From contig CANQPR010000008.1 of assembly GCA_947625715.1 (NCBI GenBank), positions 1 through 23,170 of the forward strand: a stretch of 23,170 nt of DNA, given 5' to 3'. The DNA is from an uncultured Bacilli bacterium. GTDB taxonomy: Bacteria; Bacillota_I; Bacilli_A; RF39; UBA660. The position numbers were made by a program, and so were the translations under genes. The notes beneath the pieces were generated by a model, which made no database searches, had not been told where the DNA came from, and saw nothing but the letters and a program-made list of their open reading frames with translations. Below are positions 1-6,715 of this stretch, in pieces. Each line of letters starts with the position of its first letter. Position 1 is the first letter of the stretch.

Positions 1-9
1 ATATGATAA

Positions 10-16
10 CACCTCT
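10..16 (-). promoter_or_regulatory. Ribosome binding site of a gene truncated by the left edge
   Basis: Reading the minus strand, AGAGGTG lies 7 bases before an AT that ends at base 1 of the window, so an ATG start would be completed just outside. With the promoter at 25-53, this is the leader of a minus-strand gene whose coding sequence lies wholly to the left. The product cannot be known from this window. Confidence 0.55.
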
Positions 17-24
17 AGTATTAT

Positions 25-53
25 TTTATAATAATACCCCCCCCCCGTGTCAA
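25..53 (-). promoter_or_regulatory. Sigma-A promoter with a G10 tract in its spacer (candidate phase-variable promoter, copy 1)
   Basis: The minus strand carries a perfect -35 TTGACA (48-53) and a -10 TATAAA (25-30) separated by exactly 17 bases (31-47). Ten of those spacer bases are an unbroken G run (37-46). One G gained or lost would change the spacer length and is expected to change promoter strength. It drives a gene off the left edge. It aligns without gaps to the promoter at 10600-10628, which has the same total spacer but a degenerate tract. Confidence 0.75.
37..46 (-). repeat. G10 homopolymer (C10 on the plus strand)
   Basis: An uninterrupted run of ten G lies between -35 and -10 on the minus strand. 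In such AT-rich DNA a run of this length is very unlikely by chance. It is a candidate simple-sequence contingency locus. The only comparable run in the window is the G8 at 12680-12687. Confidence 0.9.
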
Positions 54-63
54 TGTTGTGATG

Positions 64-88
64 AAAAAAAGCAGTATTTTCATACTAC
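64..88 (-). terminator. Intrinsic terminator of the gntR-glycosyltransferase transcript
   Basis: On the minus strand GTAGTAT pairs with ATACTGC (7 pairs including one G-U) around a GAAA tetraloop and is followed directly by seven T. It starts immediately after the stop codon of the glycosyltransferase gene. It separates that gene from the G-tract promoter at 25-53. Confidence 0.75.
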
Positions 89-1312
89 TTAATTTAATAA
101 TTTATCTAAATCTACATCTCTATCATGCTTTATTTGTTCCCAATTATCAGTTTTCTTAAATAAACAAATGATATTAATTGGAATCCATGTTGCTATAAAC
201 AATGAAAAGAAAATAATTCCGGAAATAATATTTTTAGGATTCTTTTTATTGTATTTTACAACAAAGACATTCATTGCAACATTTATAAAATAGAAAACGA
301 TAAAGAATAAAGCACCTGAGGCATATAAGTATGAGAAGAAGTCAAATAATTCTACTCCACATACACTGAATATTACTAAAACAATGGCAAGTAAGAAACC
401 TAGGATAACCATAATTGGTGCTAGATACATCATAAACATATCAAAGCATGCTATACGACCAGTTTTAAAGAATGTTTTTAATAGATTTAAACCATATATT
501 CTTAAACAGTCATAGGTTCCGGTTGTCCAACGTTTTCTTTGTTTCCAACTAGCCCAGAAGCTTTGAGGGTGTTCATCATAAGTAATAGCATCTTCTACAA
601 AGGCTACTTGAATACCTCTTAAAGCACATTGACCAGTAAATTCGGAATCTTCTGTTATAGTTTTGGTATGGAAACCTTTTTCAATAACATTCTTTTTAAC
701 CATGAAACCAGTACCATTAATAGCTGCTGAACCAGAATAATTCATTCTTGCACGGTTAAAAAAGAAGTTTTGAATAAAATAGAACAATGTGTAACTTCCG
801 GTTAACCAGTTATCACCCATGTTTTTAGCGTCACGGAATGCTTGAGCAACTTCAACCCCTTCACATAAGGCATCATTCATTCTTGCTAAAAAGTCTGGAT
901 GAACTAAGTTATCGGCATCAAAGATAACAAAAGCATCTAAATCATCACGTTTAACTAACTTTTTGAAGGTATCTTCAAGAGCATCACCTTTTTGTTTTAC
1001 AGGAACATTACAATGAATTATAGTTGCTCCTGCTTCTTTTGCAACACCTTCAGTGTTATCTGTACAGTTATTTGGGACAACAAATATCTCATATAATTTT
1101 TTAGGATAACGTTGTTTTTGTAAACTTTTAATTAAAGCGCCAATTACTTTTTCTTCGTTTCGTCCGGCAATAACAATGCCAAATTTATGTTTTGGTTTAT
1201 GTTTGGAAAACATACTTTTATGATAATTTTTAAAACCAAATAAACCAGTAATACCAAAATACATACCATAAATAAAAGTAATTGCAAAGAAAATATAATA
1301 AATAATTACCAT
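89..1312 (-). CDS. Membrane-bound family 2 glycosyltransferase
   Basis: A processive-type GT2 enzyme of 407 residues, expected to transfer nucleotide-activated sugars on the cytoplasmic face of the membrane, probably for a surface polysaccharide or glycolipid. It has one N-terminal membrane segment (about residues 4-26), then the GT-A domain with IAGRNEE, the metal-binding DADN (about 132-135), TEDSE (about 220-224) and QRKRW (about 258-262), the QxxRW signature of cellulose/hyaluronan synthase relatives. At least two C-terminal membrane segments follow. A GTG at 1321 would overlap the gntR stop, but the ATG at 1312 has AGGTGAG at the right distance and is preferred. The gene directly follows the GntR regulator, and its transcript ends at the terminator 64-88. 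The acceptor and product are unknown. Confidence 0.85.
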   Translation of the reverse strand: MVIIYYIFFAITFIYGMYFGITGLFGFKNYHKSMFSKHKPKHKFGIVIAGRNEEKVIGALIKSLQKQRYPKKLYEIFVVPNNCTDNTEGVAKEAGATIIHCNVPVKQKGDALEDTFKKLVKRDDLDAFVIFDADNLVHPDFLARMNDALCEGVEVAQAFRDAKNMGDNWLTGSYTLFYFIQNFFFNRARMNYSGSAAINGTGFMVKKNVIEKGFHTKTITEDSEFTGQCALRGIQVAFVEDAITYDEHPQSFWASWKQRKRWTTGTYDCLRIYGLNLLKTFFKTGRIACFDMFMMYLAPIMVILGFLLAIVLVIFSVCGVELFDFFSYLYASGALFFIVFYFINVAMNVFVVKYNKKNPKNIISGIIFFSLFIATWIPINIICLFKKTDNWEQIKHDRDVDLDKLLN

Positions 1313-1317
1313 ATTAC

Positions 1318-1671
1318 TCACCTACTAATTCTTTCTATTATTTCTTCTTCGGGAATTCCTAATTTTTTTAATTGATTGACTTCCCTTTCTATGGTGCTAT
1401 AGCAATCATCAACTGTTTGTTTTAATATATGATCTATCTTAGCAGTTATAAACGTCCCTCTCGTAGAAAAACTTTGAATGATATTTTGATTTTCTAAGGC
1501 TGTGTAACTTTTTTTAACCGTATTAGGATTAACCCCTAAAGTTTGAGCTAATTCTCTAATACTAGGAATTTGATCTTTTGGCTTTAATGAGCCTTGCAAA
1601 ATATTCCTTTTAATTTCATTCATTATTTGTTCATAGATGGGAGTTCGACTTTGTAAATCTAATTCTATCAT
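1318..1671 (-). CDS. GntR-family transcriptional regulator, YtrA subfamily
   Basis: A 117-residue regulator. The N-terminal winged helix starts IELDLQSRTPIYEQI and contains PSIRELAQTLGVNPNTVKKSYTAL (helix-turn-helix split here for clarity: PSIRELAQTLG, VNPNTVKKSY). The effector domain is only a short C-terminal helix of about 40 residues, which is the hallmark of the YtrA group. The start at 1671 is chosen because AGGAGGGG sits just upstream; earlier in-frame codons lie inside the promoter and operator. Its own promoter (1711-1739) is followed by a palindrome at the transcription start, so autorepression is likely. YtrA members usually control ABC transporters; here the only partner is the downstream membrane glycosyltransferase, whose start overlaps or abuts this gene. 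Confidence 0.88.
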   Translation of the reverse strand: MIELDLQSRTPIYEQIMNEIKRNILQGSLKPKDQIPSIRELAQTLGVNPNTVKKSYTALENQNIIQSFSTRGTFITAKIDHILKQTVDDCYSTIEREVNQLKKLGIPEEEIIERISR

Positions 1672-1690
1672 TAAACCCCTCCTATGTGCC

Positions 1691-1708
1691 ACTTGTAATA
1701 GCACAAGT
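1691..1708. promoter_or_regulatory. Putative GntR operator palindrome
   Basis: A perfect inverted repeat, ACTTGT-N6-ACAAGT, starts three bases downstream of the -10 hexamer and covers the expected transcription start of the gntR gene. The position suits repression by the regulator encoded immediately downstream. Assignment to that protein is inferred from position and symmetry. Confidence 0.65.
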
Positions 1709-1710
1709 AG

Positions 1711-1739
1711 ATTATAATACAAAACTAATATTTTTGCAA
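1711..1739 (-). promoter_or_regulatory. Sigma-A promoter of the gntR-glycosyltransferase operon
   Basis: The -35 TTGCAA (1734-1739) and a perfect -10 TATAAT (1711-1716) are separated by 17 bases. It lies immediately downstream of the popT-like stop codon. Confidence 0.8.
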
Positions 1740-1746
1740 GTACTTT

Positions 1747-2544
1747 TTAAGATGGCAATAAATAACCTATTAAATAACCAAGAATAAAAAGAATAAGGAA
1801 AAGAAAAAAGTCTTTTAATGAATATGAAAAAGGAATAGCTAAAATAAACTCTAATAAAGAATAAATTATAAAGCAAAAAATAACCAGCCAAGTTTGTTTG
1901 GGATATTTATAAAATGTTTTGGCCATTATTTTGGTCATAATTATAAAAATTAAAATAAAACCTAAGCAAAAAAGAAAAGTTATTAATAAATTAGCAAAAG
2001 GATTAGCAAAAAAGTTTAAAATAAAAGTATAACTACCTAACATAAGAAAAATAGCTGTACCACTAAGACCAGGAATAATCATGGATAAAGCTTCTATTCC
2101 CCCTAAAAAGAAAATCCATAAATAACTTTTATTACTATTTATTGTAAAAGATGGGAGATTGATATTAAAAGTTAATAAAAATAAGATTATATTCACTATA
2201 ATTATAAAGAAAATATCTTTTTTATTTAAAGTGAGATTTTTTTTAATAAATATTGGAATAGTACTAATTAATAAGCCAAGAAAAAACATCATAGTATATG
2301 ATTTATAATTAGTCATAAAAAATAAAATCATTTTACTAAAAACAATAATAGCAACCATGATGCCTAAAAAAAGAAAAATTAAATATTTAAAGCTTTGATA
2401 GGGATTTTTAAAAAATGTTGCTAATTTTTGAATGCTATTTTCATAAACACCTAAAAAAGTAGCTAACATAGAGCCTGATACGCCGGGAATAATTTTTCCG
2501 ATGCCGATTATTAAACCTTTTAAAAAAAGAATAAACTGTTGCAT
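1747..2544 (-). CDS. DUF368 family membrane protein (PopT-type undecaprenyl-phosphate transporter)
   Basis: A polytopic membrane protein of 265 residues with about eight hydrophobic segments. The two internally related loops typical of DUF368 are visible: GIGKIIPGVSGSMLA near the N-terminus and ALSMIIPGLSGTAIF in the second half. DUF368 proteins (PopT) are known to recycle the carrier lipid undecaprenyl phosphate across the membrane for peptidoglycan and polysaccharide synthesis, alongside DedA-type UptA. The ATG at 2544 is preceded by AGGGTGAG. It lies 25 bases downstream of pnp and may be cotranscribed with it. The surface-polymer role fits the adjacent glycosyltransferase, but that link is an inference. 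Confidence 0.8.
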   Translation of the reverse strand: MQQFILFLKGLIIGIGKIIPGVSGSMLATFLGVYENSIQKLATFFKNPYQSFKYLIFLFLGIMVAIIVFSKMILFFMTNYKSYTMMFFLGLLISTIPIFIKKNLTLNKKDIFFIIIVNIILFLLTFNINLPSFTINSNKSYLWIFFLGGIEALSMIIPGLSGTAIFLMLGSYTFILNFFANPFANLLITFLFCLGFILIFIIMTKIMAKTFYKYPKQTWLVIFCFIIYSLLEFILAIPFSYSLKDFFLFLILFILGYLIGYLLPS

Positions 2545-2569
2545 AACTCACCCTATTACAGTTTATTCA

Positions 2570-4723
2570 TTATTTGTTATCTTTATTATTTTTTTTATTT
2601 TTAGGTTGTTTTGGTAAAGCTTCTTTGCGAGATAAATTTAACCGTCCTTTATTGTCATAGCCTAATGATTTGACTAGTATTTTGTCACCTACTTTGACGA
2701 TGTCACTTGGTTTGTTGACATGTTCATAAGATAATTGAGAAACGTGAACTAATCCTTCAGCTCCTTGCCAAAGACTTACAAAGCACCCAAAATCTTCAAC
2801 TTTAGTAACAACACCTTGGTATATTTTTCCTGGTTCTACTTCTCTTATAACATTTAAAATCATTTCTTTAGTTTTACTTATTATTTGTTCATCGGTATGA
2901 TAAATAATTACTCTTCCATCATCTTCTAAATCAACTTTTACAGCATCTTTATCATTAACCGTTTTAACGTTACTTGCTTCTAAGATAATTTTGGTTATCA
3001 TTTCACCACCACGACCAATGACATCTTTGATTTTTTCAGGTTCAATTTTAAAGGTATCAATTTTTGGTGCATATGGACTTAGATAGTTTCTTGGCTTAGA
3101 TATACATTTTTGCATGCAATCAAGAATTTCTAAGCGGGCTTTTTTAGCTTGGGTTAAAGCTTCTTTTAAGATTGCTTTAGTTACACCTTTGATTTTTATA
3201 TCCATTTGTAAGGCAGTTATACCGTTTTTGGTTCCGGCGACTTTAAAATCCATGTCACCCATATGGTCTTCTAGGCCTTGGATATCAGTTAAAATAGAAT
3301 AACTTTTTTTATCAATACTTGTTATTAGACCCATAGCTATTCCGGCTACGGCATCTTTAATTGGAACACCAGCGGCCATTAAAGATAAGCATCCAGCACA
3401 TATGGTGGCTTGACTAGAAGAACCATTACTTTCTAATATTTCTGAGACCACTCTTATTGTATAAGGAAATTCTTCTTCACTTGGAATTACTTGCGCTAAA
3501 GCTCTTTCTCCTAGAGCCCCATGACCAATTTCACGTCTTCCTGGCGCTCCATAGCGACCAATTTCCCCAACTGAGAAAGCTGGAAAATTATAATGAAGCA
3601 TAAAGCGTTTGGAATCTTCAATTCCAAGACCATCAAGTATTTGATGTTCACCAATAGCACCAAGGGTTGTAGTAGCTAGACTTTGAGTTTGACCTCTTGT
3701 AAATACAGCTGAACCATGGGTTCTTGCTAAAATATCTATCTCGGCTTTTAGAGGTCTTATTTCATCTAAAGCTCTTCCATCAGGTCGAATTTTTTTATCA
3801 GTAATTAATTTTCTTACTTCCAATCCTTCAATATCATGTAAAATTTTAGGAATATCGTTTAGTTTTTCATCTAGGGGATACAATTCATTAAAATGAGCAA
3901 TTGTTTGTTGTTTAATTTGTTCGATTTGATCATAGCTCTTTAATTTATCTTTTATTTGAATAGCATCTAATATTCGATCACCGACATATTCTTTAACTTC
4001 ATTAATTAAATCTTCGCTAATAATAGCTTTTTCTAATTCAACCTTTTCTTCACCAATCTCCGCAATTATTTTTTCTTGAAATTCACATAGTTTTTTGATT
4101 TGCTCATGACCAAACATGATAGCATCAAGCATTTTACTTTCTTTTAATTCACTGGCTCCTGCTTCAACCATACAAATAGCGTCTTTGGTACCGGCAACAG
4201 TTAAGTTTAATTCACTTTGCTCTAATTCACTGGCACTAGGATTGATGATGAAATCTTTACCTATTTTACCTACGACTACTCCACTTACAGGTCCATCAAA
4301 AGGAATTTTGGATATTCCTAGGGCTAGAGAACTACCTAATAAGGCTGCCATTACAGGTGAGTTATCAACATCAACGCTTAATACCATATTAACAACTTGA
4401 ATTTCATTTCTTAAGCGATCATCAAACATGGGTCTTAAAGGACGATCGATTAATCTAGCTGATAATGTAGCTTCATCTGTAGGTCTACCTTCTCTTTTTA
4501 TAAATCCACCCGGTATTTTACCAACCGAATACAATTTTTCTTGATAGATTACTTGTAAGGGAAAGAAATCTTGGGTTATTTTGGTTTTCCCCATAACAAC
4601 CGTACTTAAAACGGCTGTATCCCCATATCTTACTAAAACGGAGCCATCAGCTTGTTTAGCATACTCTCCTATTTCAACAGTTAATTTACGGTTTAAAAAA
4701 TCATATTCATAAACTTTATTCAT
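2570..4723 (-). CDS. pnp: Polyribonucleotide nucleotidyltransferase (PNPase)
   Basis: A 717-residue phosphorolytic 3'-5' exoribonuclease, the usual length for the family. The order is first RNase PH domain (about 1-230, with RPLRPMF at 94-100), a linker helical region, second RNase PH domain (about 310-540) with the phosphate-binding stretch GAPGRREIGHGALGE (392-406) and the acidic catalytic cluster DIQGLEDHMGDMD (480-492), a KH domain with GRGG at 570-573, and an S1 domain (about 633-700). The C-terminal tail is rich in Lys and Asn. The start has CGGAGGA upstream. It follows rpsO by 48 bases across a terminator-like hairpin, the same rpsO-pnp order as in Bacillus and E. coli, so expression probably depends on readthrough. 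Confidence 0.97.
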   Translation of the reverse strand: MNKVYEYDFLNRKLTVEIGEYAKQADGSVLVRYGDTAVLSTVVMGKTKITQDFFPLQVIYQEKLYSVGKIPGGFIKREGRPTDEATLSARLIDRPLRPMFDDRLRNEIQVVNMVLSVDVDNSPVMAALLGSSLALGISKIPFDGPVSGVVVGKIGKDFIINPSASELEQSELNLTVAGTKDAICMVEAGASELKESKMLDAIMFGHEQIKKLCEFQEKIIAEIGEEKVELEKAIISEDLINEVKEYVGDRILDAIQIKDKLKSYDQIEQIKQQTIAHFNELYPLDEKLNDIPKILHDIEGLEVRKLITDKKIRPDGRALDEIRPLKAEIDILARTHGSAVFTRGQTQSLATTTLGAIGEHQILDGLGIEDSKRFMLHYNFPAFSVGEIGRYGAPGRREIGHGALGERALAQVIPSEEEFPYTIRVVSEILESNGSSSQATICAGCLSLMAAGVPIKDAVAGIAMGLITSIDKKSYSILTDIQGLEDHMGDMDFKVAGTKNGITALQMDIKIKGVTKAILKEALTQAKKARLEILDCMQKCISKPRNYLSPYAPKIDTFKIEPEKIKDVIGRGGEMITKIILEASNVKTVNDKDAVKVDLEDDGRVIIYHTDEQIISKTKEMILNVIREVEPGKIYQGVVTKVEDFGCFVSLWQGAEGLVHVSQLSYEHVNKPSDIVKVGDKILVKSLGYDNKGRLNLSRKEALPKQPKNKKNNKDNK

Positions 4724-4740
4724 TAATATCCTCCGTTTCT

Positions 4741-4773
4741 AAAAAAAGAAAGACACCAAAAAATTTAGTGCCT
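4741..4773 (-). terminator. Terminator/attenuator between rpsO and pnp
   Basis: On the minus strand AGGCAC pairs with GTGTCT (one G-U) around a T-rich loop and is followed by TTCTTTTTTT. The 5' arm begins within the rpsO stop codon. The hairpin would reduce readthrough into pnp. Confidence 0.6.
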
Positions 4774-5041
4774 ATTTTCTTAAATTTAATTTTTCAATTA
4801 ATTTACGATATGAAACAACATCAGTTTCTTTTAAATAATTCAATAATTTTTTTCTACGTCCGACCATTTTTTGTAGACCACGTTTAGAATGAAAATCATG
4901 AATATGAATTTTCAAATGTTCAGTTAATGTATTAATCTCTTCGGTTAAAAGAGCAATTTGCACTTCACTAGAGCCAACATCATTCTTACTTTTTTGAAAT
5001 TCTTTAATGATTTGTTGTTTTCTTTCTTTACTCATTGCCAT
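4772..5041 (-). CDS. rpsO: 30S ribosomal protein S15
   Basis: An 89-residue S15 protein, the exact family length. It binds the central domain of 16S rRNA early in small-subunit assembly. The sequence starts MAMSKERKQQIIKEF and contains the conserved DVGSSEVQIALLTEEI, LKIHIHDFHSKRGL and GRRKKLLNYL stretches. The frame is open 60 bases further upstream, but AAAGGAGG lies seven bases before the ATG at 5041 and the upstream residues do not match S15. The gene has its own promoter at 5131-5159 and an 80-base structured leader, then pnp downstream. Confidence 0.97.
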   Translation of the reverse strand: MAMSKERKQQIIKEFQKSKNDVGSSEVQIALLTEEINTLTEHLKIHIHDFHSKRGLQKMVGRRKKLLNYLKETDVVSYRKLIEKLNLRK

Positions 5042-5124
5042 AAATATTCCTCCTTTACTTATATTAATCGGTTTATCTCGAGAATCATGGGGAGTTTCCA
5101 TTGAAACCGTGAGAAAAACTTCTT
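5042..5124 (-). promoter_or_regulatory. rpsO mRNA leader, candidate S15 autoregulatory structure
   Basis: The leader can form two mutually exclusive pairings. CGGTTT (5104-5109) can pair with AAACCG (5069-5074), enclosing an ATGG/CCAT hairpin. Alternatively GTTTC (5103-5107) pairs with the adjacent GAAAC (5094-5098). S15 is known to repress its own translation through leader structures in several phyla. That this leader does so is inferred from its position and foldback potential; I do not recognise a specific published motif. Confidence 0.45.
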
Positions 5125-5130
5125 GGCATT

Positions 5131-5159
5131 AGTATAATATATTTATTTTAAAAATGCAA
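5131..5159 (-). promoter_or_regulatory. Promoter of rpsO
   Basis: TTGCAT (5154-5159) and TATACT (5131-5136) are separated by 17 bases. The -35 overlaps the last codons of the upstream hypothetical gene. The predicted start lies near 5124. Confidence 0.7.
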
Positions 5160-5951
5160 TTTAAATTGTCTTTGTAAGCCTAATTCTTTGTAATAACGAT
5201 TATATATGGCACTGCTTAATAAAAGATTTTTTTGCATTTGCTGATTATAGGCTTCTTGATAATTTTGTTGATAATAATCTAAATATGTTCCTTTAATCAT
5301 ACTATAGACTGTAGGTTTCATTAATTTATCATAAGCTATGGCATCCATATAAAAACCTTTTGATATATCATAAACCCAATTTTTATTTTCATTAAGAATG
5401 TAACTATAATAAGTTGTACAATCTAAATAAGTTGTTGAAATTAAAGCCGTAATAGCATAATTTTTCTCATTTTTACTAATATAATTTAAAACTGCATCAT
5501 GATTATTAGCCTTCATCAGCTTATAATCAGCTGTTTTAAATGAAAATTCATCTTCATCATTAAATAAAATATTTTGAGCATTATCTAAAAGATATTCTTT
5601 AATAAACTTATTTTCATGCCATTTATTATAAATTTCCATTTTATCTTTATCTAAAGATTTATTTACTTCGTTAATAAAAAGAAATAGTAAATTTTGTTCT
5701 AAATAGTCATATTTTTCTAATATTTCTAAACATTCTTTAATTAATAAGCTGTTTTTCGTTTTAAAAATTTCTTTTAAAAAATGAGCATCAATAGGATTAG
5801 TAATATTTTTTAATAAATTACGAAATTTAACAGAATTAAAACCTTTTTTCATGAGTTTTAAAAAATCAGTGTACATCGCATTGTCTTTAAGTTGCTTAGA
5901 GTGTAATTGATTTTTAGCATCTTCTTTATAAATATTATAAATTGGGTTCAT
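5148..5951 (-). CDS. Conserved-looking hypothetical protein, 267 residues
   Basis: I do not recognise this protein. It is soluble-looking, with no signal peptide or clear membrane segment, rich in Asn, Lys, Tyr and Leu, and probably largely alpha-helical. The N-terminal half (about 30-130) reads like packed helical repeats (FLKLMKKGFN, FLKEIFKTKN, LIKECLEILEKYDYLEQN). The C-terminal third is rich in Tyr and Gln, including TYLDYYQQNYQEAYNQQMQ. The start ATG has GGAGATGAG upstream. It lies 50 bases after the YlmC/YmxH-like gene, and its 3' end overlaps the rpsO -35 element. Codon use resembles its neighbours, so there is no sign of recent transfer. No function is proposed. Confidence 0.75.
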   Translation of the reverse strand: MNPIYNIYKEDAKNQLHSKQLKDNAMYTDFLKLMKKGFNSVKFRNLLKNITNPIDAHFLKEIFKTKNSLLIKECLEILEKYDYLEQNLLFLFINEVNKSLDKDKMEIYNKWHENKFIKEYLLDNAQNILFNDEDEFSFKTADYKLMKANNHDAVLNYISKNEKNYAITALISTTYLDCTTYYSYILNENKNWVYDISKGFYMDAIAYDKLMKPTVYSMIKGTYLDYYQQNYQEAYNQQMQKNLLLSSAIYNRYYKELGLQRQFKLHF

Positions 5952-6001
5952 AAACTCATCTCCAAGGTATTATTCTAACAAATTTTATGAAAAAAGAAAG
6001 C

Positions 6002-6247
6002 TTAAATTTCATTTTCAAAAATAACTAAAATAACATCTTCGCCAATTTTTTGAATTTGTTTTATATTAATGGTAATATCATCTTTAAAATTAAAAAAATG
6101 AAAGAACCGTCGTTTTTCAACATAAAAATTAGTAATAAAACCTTGTTCATTTATTTCGGCATCTATTATTCGTCCTAGTCTTTTGCCATCTTTTATATCA
6201 ACAATATCTTTTCTTTGTAAATCTGATAAATTCACTTTTATCACCAT
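6002..6247 (-). CDS. YlmC/YmxH family PRC-barrel protein
   Basis: A small protein of 81 residues with one PRC-barrel-like beta domain: LSDLQRKDIVDIKDGKRLG followed by IDAEINEQGFITNFYVE and a C-terminal IKQIQKIGEDVILV strand pair. This matches the YlmC/YmxH family, found in spore-forming Firmicutes and often described as sporulation-related, though its biochemical role is unknown. The ATG at 6247 has no clear ribosome binding site. A GTG four codons in is preceded by GGTGAT and gives a start that looks more like family members, so the true start may be at 6235. In Bacillus ymxH lies near rpsO-pnp, as here. It sits just after the suf terminator. Confidence 0.72.
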   Translation of the reverse strand: MVIKVNLSDLQRKDIVDIKDGKRLGRIIDAEINEQGFITNFYVEKRRFFHFFNFKDDITINIKQIQKIGEDVILVIFENEI

Positions 6248-6259
6248 TAATATATATGA

Positions 6260-6288
6260 AAAAATCTAGTAAACAAGACTAGATTTTT
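6260..6288 (-). terminator. Terminator of the suf operon
   Basis: A perfect 11-base-pair inverted repeat pairs AAAAATCTAGT with ACTAGATTTTT around a 7-base loop. On the minus strand it ends in a run of six T. It overlaps the sufU stop codon and closes the sufCDSU transcript. Confidence 0.85.
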
Positions 6289-6715
6289 ATGATTGGTAGT
6301 TATTTAAAATTTTTAATATTCCTTCATAAGGAAGATAGGCACAATGCTTGCGATTATTTTGCTTGTATATATTATTATAAGCTAAAGCTTCATTTAATAC
6401 TTCTTCATTATAAGGTAATTCATCAAGCATATTTTGAAAATTATTAATATATTCTTTGGCTTCTTTAATTGTTTTGCCAATTAAATTGTGAATCATAATG
6501 GAACATGATGAAGTAGAAATAGCACAAGCTTCACCATCAAAATAAATATCTTTTATAATATTATCTTTTATTTTAATATAAATATCTAAGTTATCAATAC
6601 AGCTACTATTATTAGTATTAACAAATTCATATTCTTCTTTGTTGTTAGGTACTTTTTTATGGATAGGATTATTATAGTGGTCTAAAATAATTTCTCTTCT
6701 TGTATCTTCATCCAT
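6287..6715 (-). CDS. sufU: SufU, zinc-dependent sulfurtransferase of the SUF system
   Basis: A 142-residue IscU-fold protein. In Firmicutes SufU receives persulfide sulfur from SufS. The zinc-ligand set is visible: Cys39 and Asp41 in SSCIDN, Cys64 in GEAC, and Cys125 in RKHCAYLPY, at spacings like those of Bacillus SufU (Cys41/Asp43/Cys66/Cys128). The start ATG directly follows the sufS TAA stop with no gap, and GAGATGA at the end of sufS serves as ribosome binding site, so the two are translationally coupled. The operon ends here at the terminator 6260-6288; the sufB gene that normally follows sufU in Firmicutes is missing. Confidence 0.92.
   Translation of the reverse strand: MDEDTRREIILDHYNNPIHKKVPNNKEEYEFVNTNNSSCIDNLDIYIKIKDNIIKDIYFDGEACAISTSSCSIMIHNLIGKTIKEAKEYINNFQNMLDELPYNEEVLNEALAYNNIYKQNNRKHCAYLPYEGILKILNNYQS

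Noticed and set aside
37..46. G10/C10 tract as an assembly or sequencing artefact
   Set aside because: It cannot be excluded from the sequence alone, but a second tract occurs at the same promoter position in an independent locus with shared flanking sequence. That favours a real feature. The exact lengths should still be checked in reads.
3114..4400. Plus-strand frames within pnp
   Set aside because: Antisense shadows of a fully conserved essential gene, without ribosome binding sites.
6002..6247. The gene after sufU as a reduced SufB
   Set aside because: It is only 81 residues and matches the YlmC/YmxH PRC-barrel pattern. It has none of the SufB core motifs and lies beyond the suf terminator.
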